DNA of 9,062 bases, taken from assembly GCA_964414595.1 (NCBI GenBank), contig CAYPXJ010000053.1:1-9062 (forward strand), given 5' to 3'. A program made the translations under genes and the position numbers. Positions 1 through 6,358 of this stretch are shown in pieces; the first letter of the stretch is position 1; every line of letters begins with the position of its first letter. The DNA is from CAYPXJ01 sp964414595 (GTDB lineage Bacteria > Pseudomonadota > Alphaproteobacteria > Rickettsiales > CAIJLX01). Below the pieces are notes generated by a model. The model ran no database searches, was not told the origin of the DNA, and saw nothing but the letters and a program-made list of their open reading frames with translations.

Positions 1-219
1 ATCGAGGCATTAGCTTGGTCTCATCTGCAGTTCGCGTGCTTAGTCAGTGTCTACAAATCCGATAGCCGTAATTCATTTCGGTTTCTTGTAGTCCGTTGGC
101 CTGATGGACAATGGGGAGCACATCTTTTCCCAAGATATGGCGCTACGGTTGGCGGCACGGGTCGTACGTTAAAAGCAGCTTTCTCCAAGATGAAAGCAAA
201 GATAAAGGAAGCATCTTGA
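1..219 (+). CDS. 3' end of an unrecognised protein (partial)
   Basis: Frame 1 is open from the first base of the window to a TGA at 217-219, giving 72 residues of a C-terminus whose start lies outside the window. I do not recognise the family. The visible part contains VVRWPDGQWG and RYGATVGGTGRTLKAAFSKMK-like stretches and a basic, lysine-rich end; there is no membrane segment. The main support for a real gene is position: the stop codon lies four bases before a strong intrinsic terminator hairpin. Codon choice looks a little different from the neighbours (GGA, AGA, TCA and CCA are used), which could hint at a different origin, but the fragment is too short to judge. It converges on mtaB. 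Confidence 0.5.
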   Translation: MEALAWSHLQFACLVSVYKSDSRNSFRFLVVRWPDGQWGAHLFPRYGATVGGTGRTLKAAFSKMKAKIKEAS

Positions 220-223
220 ATAG

Positions 224-259
224 AAAACAACCGCTGTGCTGGCAGCGGTTGTTTTTTTT
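224..259. terminator. Bidirectional intrinsic terminator
   Basis: A perfect 13-bp stem pairs AAAACAACCGCTG (224-236) with CAGCGGTTGTTTT (243-255) around the six-base loop TGCTGG, and a run of eight T follows on the plus strand (252-259). On the minus strand the stem is followed by TTTTCTATTC, so it can also end the dapF-mtaB transcript. The mtaB stop codon (258-260) overlaps the T-run. It lies between two convergent genes and is the only strong intrinsic terminator I can see in the window. Confidence 0.9.
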
Positions 260-1475
260 ATAACGCGACTTCTGCTATTTCACCCACCGGCAGATTTTCA
301 TTCACCGCGACGCGCGCAAAATGCTCTGTGCGGCCAAAGCCACCTTCCTCGATAATCACATTTTGCGTCGTGCCGCGATAGCTTGCGATAAGTGTGCGCT
401 CATGCTGCGCGCCAAGCTCGCGCAGAATTTTCGCCCGTGATTTGCGCAGCGGGTGTGGCACCTGTTTCTCTGCGGGAATTTTCGCCGCCGGTGTACCTTC
501 GCGTTCCGAGTATGGGAACACATGCATCCAGGTAATGCCCGCCTCTTCCACGCACGCACGCGTATTTTCAAACATCGCATCATCCTCGGTCGGGAAGCCG
601 GTAATCACATCCGCGCCGAACACAATACCGGGGCGTAAATCGCGTGCCTGCGAACAAAATGCAAGCAGCTGCGCGCGCGTATGGCGGCGCTTCATGCGCT
701 TCAGAATCATATCGTCACCGGCCTGCATTGATAAATGCAGATGCGGCATAAAACGCGGCTCATTCGCAATTAAATCGAGCAAATCCGAATCAATCTCGGC
801 GACATCAATCGAGGAAAGCCGAAGACGTTTCAACTCCGGCACAAGTTTCAACACGCGCTTGATCATCCCGCCGAGACTCGGCGCACCGGGGAGATCCTTG
901 CCGTAATCGGTGATATCGACCCCCGTCAGCACGATTTCGTTATACCCACTTTCAACCAACCCCTGCACTTCGCGCGCAATTTCGCCGACCGGCACGCTGC
1001 GGCTATTACCGCGGCCATAAGGAATAATGCAGAACGTACAGCGATGGTCGCAGCCATTCTGCACCTGCACGAAGGCGCGCGCGCGGCCCTCGAAACCCGT
1101 CACCATATGCGAGGCGGTTTCGGTAACCGCCATAATATCATTCACCAAAATTTTCTCTTCGCCGAACGCATCGCGGCCTTGCGCGTAGGATTCGGCTTTG
1201 AGTTTTTCCTCGTTGCCAAGCACTCGCGCTACACCGGGAATCGCTGCGAAAATTTCCGGGTTCACCTGCGCGCCACAACCCGTGACGATAATTTCTTTGC
1301 CCGGATGCTCACGATGAAAACGGCGTATCGCCTGCTTCGCCTGATTTTCGGCTTCTTTCGTTACCGTACACGTATTGAACACGGCCAGATGCTCCTGCCC
1401 CTTCGTGAGATTTTTAATCACCTCACTTTCATAGGCATTGAGTCTGCAACCGAAGGTAAAAATTTCCGCGCTCAT
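258..1475 (-). CDS. mtaB: tRNA t6A37 methylthiotransferase MtaB
   Basis: This radical-SAM enzyme of the methylthiotransferase family adds a methylthio group to N6-threonylcarbamoyladenosine at position 37 of tRNAs reading ANN codons. The 405 residues have the family layout. The N-terminal UPF0004 domain carries three cluster-binding cysteines (C10 in FGCRLN, C36 in FNTCTVT, C67 in TGCGAQ). The radical-SAM core has the CxxxCxxC motif in NGCDHRCTFCIIP (C142, C146, C149). A short TRAM-like end (about 373-405) follows. The FGCRLN and GCDHRCTFCIIPYGRGNSRS motifs fit MtaB better than MiaB or RimO. The start ATG overlaps the dapF TGA (ATGA overlap), so translation is probably coupled; AAGGAAG at 1485-1491 lies nine bases upstream. 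Length and motifs look intact. Confidence 0.93.
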   Translation of the reverse strand: MSAEIFTFGCRLNAYESEVIKNLTKGQEHLAVFNTCTVTKEAENQAKQAIRRFHREHPGKEIIVTGCGAQVNPEIFAAIPGVARVLGNEEKLKAESYAQGRDAFGEEKILVNDIMAVTETASHMVTGFEGRARAFVQVQNGCDHRCTFCIIPYGRGNSRSVPVGEIAREVQGLVESGYNEIVLTGVDITDYGKDLPGAPSLGGMIKRVLKLVPELKRLRLSSIDVAEIDSDLLDLIANEPRFMPHLHLSMQAGDDMILKRMKRRHTRAQLLAFCSQARDLRPGIVFGADVITGFPTEDDAMFENTRACVEEAGITWMHVFPYSEREGTPAAKIPAEKQVPHPLRKSRAKILRELGAQHERTLIASYRGTTQNVIIEEGGFGRTEHFARVAVNENLPVGEIAEVAL

Positions 1476-2287
1476 AGCGTGATACTTCCTTCGAACACCG
1501 TCGCGACCGGCCCGGTCATCAAGACGCGATCGTCGTCACGCCATTCAATATGCATGACGCCACCGCGTTGATGCACCGCTGCTTTGCGCCCATCGATAAG
1601 CTTGCGTCGTACCGCAGCAACCAACGCCGCACACGCACCCGTGCCACAGGCCTGCGTTTCGCCGGCACCGCGTTCGTACACGCGGAGTTTGATAAGCTGC
1701 CGGTCGATCACCTGCGCCACGCCGACATTCACGCTCTCAGGAAAAAGTTTCATCGCCTGAATTTGCGGGCCGTTCTTCTCCACATCAATTTTATCGACAT
1801 CCGCCACGAAAAATACCGCATGCGGATTGCCCATGCTTACGCCAACGGGGTGCGACATACCATCAATCACGATACCGAGATCAAGCGTATCACGTGGTTC
1901 AGAGAGCGGAATTTTTTTCCACTCGAGTTTCGGTTTACCCATATCGACGGTCACCTGCCCGCGCGGCGCGCTATAGGCTTTCACCACACCCGCTTTGGTT
2001 TCGATCGACGCTTCTTTTTGCCCAAGCTCGCGCATTAAAATATCGCCGATGCAGCGCGACGCATTGCCACACGCCGCCACCTCGCCACCGTCCGCATTAT
2101 AAATACGCATAAACGCATCGGCTTTTTTGGAAGGTTCAATGACAATAAGCTGATCGCAACCCACACCGGTCACGCGCGCAGCAACAGCACGCACCTTATC
2201 GGGGGAGAATTTAATTTTTTGCGTGCGCCCATCCACAACGACAAAGTCATTGCCGAGCCCGTGCATTTTGATGAAATCCATTTTCAT
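1472..2287 (-). CDS. dapF: Diaminopimelate epimerase
   Basis: DapF interconverts LL- and meso-diaminopimelate in the cytoplasm, the step that supplies meso-DAP for peptidoglycan and lysine. The 271-residue protein has the normal length and both halves of the pseudo-symmetric fold. The N-terminus MxFIKMHGLGNDFVVVDGR is diagnostic. The two catalytic cysteines are C73 (in AACGNASRC) and C214 (in QACGTGACAA), and GNPHAV and ERGAGETQ are also present. ATG at 2287 is taken as the start; the ATG two codons later would serve equally well, and neither has a strong Shine-Dalgarno site. It is the first gene of a two-gene operon with mtaB. In many alphaproteobacteria dapF and mtaB are followed by ftsY; here the operon stops after mtaB. 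Confidence 0.95.
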   Translation of the reverse strand: MKMDFIKMHGLGNDFVVVDGRTQKIKFSPDKVRAVAARVTGVGCDQLIVIEPSKKADAFMRIYNADGGEVAACGNASRCIGDILMRELGQKEASIETKAGVVKAYSAPRGQVTVDMGKPKLEWKKIPLSEPRDTLDLGIVIDGMSHPVGVSMGNPHAVFFVADVDKIDVEKNGPQIQAMKLFPESVNVGVAQVIDRQLIKLRVYERGAGETQACGTGACAALVAAVRRKLIDGRKAAVHQRGGVMHIEWRDDDRVLMTGPVATVFEGSITL

Positions 2288-2338
2288 AACGTCTAAGGGT
2301 GAAGATTTTCTGCTAACACCCTATTTTCCTTGCATCAT

Positions 2339-2369
2339 TTTTCAAGAGTAGTAAAACGGCTGTTATAAA
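2339..2369 (+). promoter_or_regulatory. Candidate promoter for the thioredoxin-like/DUF192 pair
   Basis: TATAAA at 2364-2369 is a good -10. The best -35 options are TTTTCA at 2339-2344 (19-base spacer) or TTCAAG at 2341-2346 (17-base spacer), both imperfect. Transcription would start near 2376, just ahead of the Shine-Dalgarno site at 2383-2387. Confidence 0.35.
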
Positions 2370-2390
2370 GCTAATTACCGCTGGGAGCAA
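2362..2390 (-). promoter_or_regulatory. Candidate dapF promoter
   Basis: Read on the minus strand, TTGCTC (2390-2385), a 17-base spacer and TATAAC (2367-2362, five of six matches to TATAAT) precede dapF, giving a leader of about 68 bases. The -35 matches only three of six positions. The -10 shares bases with the -10 proposed for the divergent gene. Confidence 0.35.
2383..2387 (+). promoter_or_regulatory. Shine-Dalgarno site fixing a GTG start
   Basis: GGGAG lies six bases before GTG at 2394. No other ATG, GTG or TTG occurs in this frame between the upstream in-frame stop (TAA at 2352-2354) and the GTG. The next ATG would remove the membrane anchor. Confidence 0.6.
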
Positions 2391-2393
2391 GAG

Positions 2394-3020
2394 GTGACAC
2401 AGGATCACGGCTATAAACTCTACAGGCCGAAGATATTCAACCTTAGAAACATCGCCATTCTTGCCGTGATCGGCGGGCTTTTGTGGTATTCGCAGGTCTA
2501 TAACAACCCTACCAAAAACCGGGAATTGCTCACGCAAGCCCAACAAACCATATTACCCCAAATTCGGGTGGTAAATGCCCAGATGATTGCGGCCGCACTT
2601 CAGCAATCCGATGCCGTCACCTTTATTTTTGTCTATAATTCCAAAAATATTCTCTCCCGCTATTATTTCAATCAGGCCAATAAAATTGCCGGCCGTTTCA
2701 GTGACGAAGGCCTGCGCACTTTTGCTATTTCTACCGATGCCGATGCGCGGGAGCTCGCCGTGTTTTTGTTGCAAAAAGATAAGCTGAATTTTGTACCCCT
2801 TATTCTTTCGCCGGGCCAGGAAAGCCTGCTATCGCCCGTGTTAAGCCGCGCGCTGCGCTCTTCTGGCTCCTCTTTTAATGGCGAAGTGCCTTATTTCGCC
2901 GCCATTGGCAAACGTGGTATCTCCAGGGAGTTTTCGATGTCTTTTGTTCGCATGTATAATCTTGAAGATTTTATCAACGATCAATACCGCAGCGATAAAT
3001 ATTTCCAGCAAGTAAATTGA
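2394..3020 (+). CDS. Membrane-anchored thioredoxin-fold-like protein without cysteines
   Basis: This 208-residue protein starts with GTG. A short basic N-terminus is followed by one membrane helix (about 19-34), so the rest should lie in the periplasm. The soluble part has an order of segments like a thioredoxin fold: a strand VTFIFVYNSKN (75-85), a helix, a strand LRTFAISTDAD (108-117), then FVPLILSP (133-140), and a VPYFAAIGKRG strand (165-175) whose V-P-Y resembles the cis-proline loop. There is no cysteine anywhere, so the CxxC redox site expected after the first strand is absent. It may be a non-catalytic TlpA/thioredoxin relative, a chaperone or a binding protein; this is inference from the pattern only. 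The DUF192 gene begins two bases after its stop codon. Confidence 0.6.
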   Translation: MTQDHGYKLYRPKIFNLRNIAILAVIGGLLWYSQVYNNPTKNRELLTQAQQTILPQIRVVNAQMIAAALQQSDAVTFIFVYNSKNILSRYYFNQANKIAGRFSDEGLRTFAISTDADARELAVFLLQKDKLNFVPLILSPGQESLLSPVLSRALRSSGSSFNGEVPYFAAIGKRGISREFSMSFVRMYNLEDFINDQYRSDKYFQQVN

Positions 3021-3021
3021 T

Positions 3022-3474
3022 ATGCGTTACATCCCCATTTTGGCTATTTTGGTTTTCACGCTGGTAACGCCGGCAAAAGCGGAACACAGCTTTCAAACTT
3101 CATCGCTAGATATAAAAACATCCCAAGGTGAACAACATTTCACTATCGAGCTTGCGCTTACACGCGAGGATCAGGTGCGTGGACTGATGTTCCGCAAATC
3201 CATGCCAAAGGATCATGGTATGTTGTTTGTGTTTGATACACCGCGGGAAGTCTCGTTCTGGATGAAGAACACCTATATTCCGCTCGATATGATTTTCATT
3301 CGCGAAGATGGAACGATCGAGTCCATCTTGGCCAATACCAAACCCGAAACCACGTATTCTCTACGTTCGCAAGGCAAAGTAAAAGCGGTGCTTGAAATTA
3401 ATGCCGGCTTATCAAAAACGCTGCATATCGCAGCGGGCGATCGCGTCGTACACGAATTTTTTACCAAGAAATAA
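3022..3474 (+). CDS. Secreted DUF192 family protein
   Basis: A 150-residue protein with a clear signal peptide (hydrophobic 4-17, predicted cleavage after AKA at 18-20), followed by a full DUF192 domain. The family hallmarks are visible: LALTREDQVRGLMFRKSMP (45-62), GMLFVFDTPREVSFWMKNTYIPLDMIF in 66-92 and VLEINAG (123-129). DUF192 proteins are small periplasmic or extracytoplasmic beta-rich proteins of unsettled function. Only one base separates this ATG from the preceding stop (TGATATG) and no good Shine-Dalgarno site precedes it, so it is probably translated by coupling to the thioredoxin-like gene. Its stop abuts the stop of the convergent lipoprotein gene with no base between. The length is normal for the family. 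Confidence 0.88.
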   Translation: MRYIPILAILVFTLVTPAKAEHSFQTSSLDIKTSQGEQHFTIELALTREDQVRGLMFRKSMPKDHGMLFVFDTPREVSFWMKNTYIPLDMIFIREDGTIESILANTKPETTYSLRSQGKVKAVLEINAGLSKTLHIAAGDRVVHEFFTKK

Positions 3475-4053
3475 TTATTCTTTTTTCTTTTTCTTCTTTT
3501 TCTTCGCGGGCTTTTGCGGCTCTTCGGGTTTAGCGCGCTTATATTTATTATATTCCACCCAGAGATTTGGTATCGCGACGATTTTCTCCATCACCTTCAT
3601 CGACTCATCATTAAGCACAGCAATCGTCGGCACATTCGTATCCACATCAATACCGGGCGAAGAAAAACCCGACAATTTCTCACGGCGGCGCTCTTTATCG
3701 GGAATGAAAAACGCAAGATAGTCATCCTGCAAAACATACGCCCATAAAATACCGCCTTTATCTTTTGGCTTCTCCTTCATCATCAGGAAGGTAGTGCCAT
3801 TGATATAAAGCGTTTTTACCTGGTTATAAATTTTATCCTGGGTTTTATATTCGAGTTTTAACAACCCATCTTTACCTTTCGTAATTTCAATAGGAGCCTT
3901 ACGGCGCACCGTATGCTCCCAGTGACCGACCAGTGCATCATCCACGATGCCAGCATTCCAATATTCGCCGAAATCCTTCACATTAATACAGCTATTAAGC
4001 AAGAAAAGGCACGCTAGAACAGTAAATAGCTTGAGGAATGTAAGTCGTTGCAT
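3475..4053 (-). CDS. Putative lipoprotein with polylysine tail
   Basis: The 192-residue protein begins with a lipoprotein-type signal (MQRLTFLKLF, hydrophobic 9-19) ending in LNSC, which would make C22 the lipidated residue. The mature part has no family I recognise. It contains GHWEHTV (43-49) and predicted strands such as LLKLEYK, KTLYINGTTFLM and GILWAYVLQDDYLAFFI, suggesting a small beta-rich, possibly lipocalin-like domain (inference). The C-terminus after residue 173 is charged and ends in eight lysines plus glutamate. The frame stays open far upstream across the antisense of purU, but the signal peptide and AAGGAC nine bases ahead of ATG 4053 fix the start; an ATG ten codons upstream (4083) is less likely. 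It is probably an envelope protein. Confidence 0.72.
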   Translation of the reverse strand: MQRLTFLKLFTVLACLFLLNSCINVKDFGEYWNAGIVDDALVGHWEHTVRRKAPIEITKGKDGLLKLEYKTQDKIYNQVKTLYINGTTFLMMKEKPKDKGGILWAYVLQDDYLAFFIPDKERRREKLSGFSSPGIDVDTNVPTIAVLNDESMKVMEKIVAIPNLWVEYNKYKRAKPEEPQKPAKKKKKKKKE

Positions 4054-4059
4054 TACGTT
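4031..4059 (+). promoter_or_regulatory. Weak candidate purU promoter
   Basis: TTGAGG (4031-4036), a 17-base spacer and TACGTT (4054-4059) precede purU ATG at 4069. The match is weak (four and three of six). It must lie here or further upstream, inside the lipoprotein gene, because only 15 bases separate the two start codons. Confidence 0.22.
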
Positions 4060-4062
4060 TAA

Positions 4063-4068
4063 GTCCTT
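4063..4068 (-). promoter_or_regulatory. Shine-Dalgarno site of the lipoprotein gene
   Basis: Read on the minus strand, AAGGAC (4068-4063) lies nine bases before ATG at 4053. It supports the short start that directly precedes the signal peptide, rather than the long upstream extension of the frame. Confidence 0.5.
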
Positions 4069-4911
4069 ATGAAAAATGCGCATTTTATTCTCACGCTCTC
4101 TTGCCCGGATGTCAAAGGGATTGTCGCATCGGTTTCGTCCTTTCTCACTGAGCACCAAGGTTTCATTCTGGAATCGGCGCAATTTGGCGATTTTGCCACG
4201 GGCCAATTTTTTATGCGCACGGAGTTTGAAGCGCCGCTTACCGCAGAAAGTTTTGCAAAGAAATTCGCAGCCGTGGCAAAAAAATTCGCGATGAATTGGC
4301 AAATACGCGATCTCGCGGTCAAACCAAAATTGGTGATTCTTGTCAGCAAAGCGGAGCATTGCCTGAACGACTTGCTTTACCGTTATCGCACCGGGCAACT
4401 GGCGGTGGATATTCCCGCGGTCATTTCCAACCACGAAACGCTGCGTCCCATCGTCGAGTGGCATAAAATCCCTTTCCATTATCTGCCCATCACACCGCAA
4501 ACCAAAGCCGCGCAGGAAAAAAAACTGCTCGCGCTGATGGGGGATGCCGACATTGTAGCCCTTGCGCGCTACATGCAGGTGCTCTCCCCCGCTATGTGTG
4601 AAAAATTGCTGGGCCGCGCCATTAATATTCATCACTCTTTTTTGCCGAGTTTCAAAGGTGCGAAACCTTACCACCAGGCCTATGACCGGGGCGTAAAAAT
4701 CATCGGGGCGACCGCACACTATGTCACGTCCGATCTTGATGAAGGCCCGATTATTGAGCAGGAAGTTGTGCGCGTGGAACATTCCCATAAGCCGGAACAT
4801 CTGGTTGCGCTCGGCCAAGATATTGAATCGCAAGTTCTTTCCCGCGCGCTGAAATACCAGGTGGAACACCGTATTTTGCTGAACGGTCACAAAACTGTCA
4901 TATTTAAATGA
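4069..4911 (+). CDS. purU: Formyltetrahydrofolate deformylase
   Basis: PurU hydrolyses 10-formyltetrahydrofolate to formate and tetrahydrofolate, balancing the one-carbon pool and feeding formate to PurT in some bacteria. The 280-residue protein has an N-terminal ACT regulatory domain (about 5-83: LTLSCPDVKGIVASVSSFL, with GQFFMRTEFE) and a C-terminal formyltransferase-fold domain (about 87-278). The catalytic set is visible: N186 and H188 in AINIHHSFLPSFKGAKPY, and D224 in SDLDEGPIIEQ. VLVSKAEHCLNDLLYR and ISNHETLRP are typical of PurU and separate it from PurN. No Shine-Dalgarno site precedes the ATG. The start codon is 15 bases from that of the divergent lipoprotein gene. A small membrane-protein gene follows 25 bases after its stop and is probably co-transcribed. 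Confidence 0.95.
   Translation: MKNAHFILTLSCPDVKGIVASVSSFLTEHQGFILESAQFGDFATGQFFMRTEFEAPLTAESFAKKFAAVAKKFAMNWQIRDLAVKPKLVILVSKAEHCLNDLLYRYRTGQLAVDIPAVISNHETLRPIVEWHKIPFHYLPITPQTKAAQEKKLLALMGDADIVALARYMQVLSPAMCEKLLGRAINIHHSFLPSFKGAKPYHQAYDRGVKIIGATAHYVTSDLDEGPIIEQEVVRVEHSHKPEHLVALGQDIESQVLSRALKYQVEHRILLNGHKTVIFK
4087..4115 (-). promoter_or_regulatory. Candidate lipoprotein promoter inside purU
   Basis: On the minus strand, a consensus TTGACA (4115-4110), a 17-base spacer and GAGAAT (4092-4087, four of six) would start transcription near 4080. This leaves a leader of about 27 bases that contains the AAGGAC site. The element lies wholly within the first 16 codons of purU. Confidence 0.45.
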
Positions 4912-4936
4912 TAGGATTCTGGCATAGGGAGAGCCC

Positions 4937-5257
4937 ATGTCAGATTTTAAACTTCCAAAAGATTTCACCGCCCCGCAAGGTTTTATCGGCACCGTTTTTT
5001 CCGGGCTTGGTGGCTTGTTTAAGAAACTCGAGCCGAACCTCATTTTCATTTTCGGCCATGTTCTTAAACTTAAAACGATTGTGCTGATTCCGGTATTCGC
5101 CATCACGGCGATGTTCCTCGCCGGGCTTTCTGATTCCGGTTTCCTGGATACGCTTTTCGGCTTTCTTTCCGATAAACTGGCGATGCTGCAGAGCAGCGCC
5201 TATTGCGCCGGCAAATCCCTGCCAAATATGAACGCCTTCATGCGCTGTTTTGAATAG
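4937..5257 (+). CDS. Small single-helix membrane protein, unknown
   Basis: A 106-residue protein that I do not recognise. A hydrophilic N-terminus (1-14) is followed by a glycine- and phenylalanine-rich amphipathic stretch (15-42), one clear membrane helix (about 47-64, TIVLIPVFAITAMFLAGL) and a tail with two cysteines (C90, C104). A strong Shine-Dalgarno site, AGGGAGAG (4926-4933), precedes the ATG, which argues that the gene is translated. It follows purU by 25 bases and is likely in the same transcript, though nothing in it points to folate metabolism. Its last 20 bases overlap the 3' end of the convergent AraC-family gene. Confidence 0.7.
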   Translation: MSDFKLPKDFTAPQGFIGTVFSGLGGLFKKLEPNLIFIFGHVLKLKTIVLIPVFAITAMFLAGLSDSGFLDTLFGFLSDKLAMLQSSAYCAGKSLPNMNAFMRCFE

Positions 5258-6323
5258 GCTTACGCAATTTTTCCCGGTATTCGCTGGCCGCCACTTTCGT
5301 GGCTTTTTTGAACACACGGTTAAACGACGTGAGGCTTGAAAACCCCACATCATACGCAATCACCGTTACCGGTTGATCGGTTTTTTCCAGCAATTCCTTA
5401 GCCTCACGCAGACGGTAATCATTTAAAAGCTCATTAAAACTTTTTTTGAAATGATAATTAATCACCTTAGAAACTTGATGCTCCGTCGCCTGCAATCGGT
5501 CGGCGAGTTTTGCGCGGCTCAGGCCCATCTCGCGGTAAATTTTCTGGTCGGTAAAAAACACGATGATCTTATCCGCCAGCGCATATTCAACCGGGCTAAG
5601 TTGAGCCTTTTTATTAGGTCGCATGTAAGGTGTATGAAACACGCGGAACATCGACGACATCACCAAATAAATAAAGCTAATGCCAATCATAGTATTCACG
5701 AAATTAGCCTGATTGAGTTTGATATAATCGCCAATCCGCGCGAGGTTCACCGCGAGCAACAGCACGTTAAAAACAATAATGGTAATCACCAGCCAGTATT
5801 GCTGACGGTGCTTCGCCTGATCGCGGCCTACGGCTACATGACGTTTGCTCGGTATCAAAAATAACAATAGCAAAAAGACAAGGGATGTACCCAAAATGCG
5901 GTACATCATCAGCGCATATTCGGAGTTAATGCAAGTGTGATCGTTCACGCAAATTTCGGGCGCTTCCGTCACCAGATAAATAAATGGCATACCTCCAATA
6001 ATCGGCACCGCCAAAATCACCCAATATAAAAAAGACGGCACGCGCATAATGAGAAATTGCATGATGAGCAAAAAGCTCACCGCAGGAATCAAGCTTTCCA
6101 AAAACAGCATGCCGCGTGCAAACCCAACAGAATGCTGCAATGCGGGTGCAAACACGCGCAGCGCAGGCAAAAACAACGCCGAAATCGCCAAAAACTGCGC
6201 GATAGGCAATAAGGTTAGGCGCGTATGACGTGTCGCAACCAGAAGGTACACAAGCACAACGATCGTTGGCAAAAGCGCCGCCACTTGCAGCGACTGGTTA
6301 ATGGTCAGAACAATATTATGCAT
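5238..6323 (-). CDS. AraC-family regulator with seven predicted membrane helices
   Basis: The 361-residue protein joins an N-terminal membrane region to a C-terminal AraC-type DNA-binding domain. Hydrophobic segments lie near 9-30, 37-56, 71-93, 98-118, 141-158, 176-195 and 208-228. The loop between helices four and five (119-140) holds two cysteines (C125, C131) that could form a disulfide outside the cytoplasm. The DNA-binding part has a first helix-turn-helix near 268-292 (LSRAKLADRLQATEHQVSKV) and the second, with the AraC signature, near 317-353 (IAYDVGFSSLTSFNRVFKK, SEYREKLRK). It is probably a membrane-bound one-component sensor; the ligand is unknown. ATG 6323 is chosen because the first helix follows directly; longer starts would run into the divergent gene. 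Its 3' end overlaps the neighbouring gene by 20 bases. Confidence 0.88.
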   Translation of the reverse strand: MHNIVLTINQSLQVAALLPTIVVLVYLLVATRHTRLTLLPIAQFLAISALFLPALRVFAPALQHSVGFARGMLFLESLIPAVSFLLIMQFLIMRVPSFLYWVILAVPIIGGMPFIYLVTEAPEICVNDHTCINSEYALMMYRILGTSLVFLLLLFLIPSKRHVAVGRDQAKHRQQYWLVITIIVFNVLLLAVNLARIGDYIKLNQANFVNTMIGISFIYLVMSSMFRVFHTPYMRPNKKAQLSPVEYALADKIIVFFTDQKIYREMGLSRAKLADRLQATEHQVSKVINYHFKKSFNELLNDYRLREAKELLEKTDQPVTVIAYDVGFSSLTSFNRVFKKATKVAASEYREKLRKPIQNSA

Positions 6324-6329
6324 AAAAAT

Positions 6330-6358
6330 AGTATAGAGAATTTTTCCAAAATTAGCCA
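6330..6358 (-). promoter_or_regulatory. Candidate promoter of the AraC-family gene
   Basis: On the minus strand, TATACT (6335-6330, five of six) lies six bases before ATG 6323, so transcription would begin at or beside the start codon; no Shine-Dalgarno site is present. The -35 at 17-base spacing (TGGCTA, 6358-6353) is weak and overlaps a palindrome, as might be expected of a regulated promoter. Confidence 0.35.

Noticed and set aside
258..380. Possible truncation of the TRAM domain in MtaB
   Set aside because: The short C-terminal end with GFGRTEHFARV and PVGEIAEVAL is what I would expect for alphaproteobacterial MtaB, so the protein appears complete.
1044..1571. Plus-strand open frame of 175 codons opposite mtaB and the end of dapF
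   Set aside because: It is antisense to two confidently identified genes and its composition reflects their codon bias.
3466..3486. AT-rich imperfect hairpin with T-run at the DUF192/lipoprotein junction
   Set aside because: The stem is short, A/T-only apart from one pair, and has a bulge; the T-run is explained by the polylysine codons on the other strand.
4054..5106. Minus-strand frame open for 351 codons upstream of the lipoprotein start, making an apparent 543-residue protein
   Set aside because: It lies opposite purU and the small membrane gene. The signal peptide, Shine-Dalgarno site and promoter all point to the start at 4053, and the upstream translation has no protein-like pattern.
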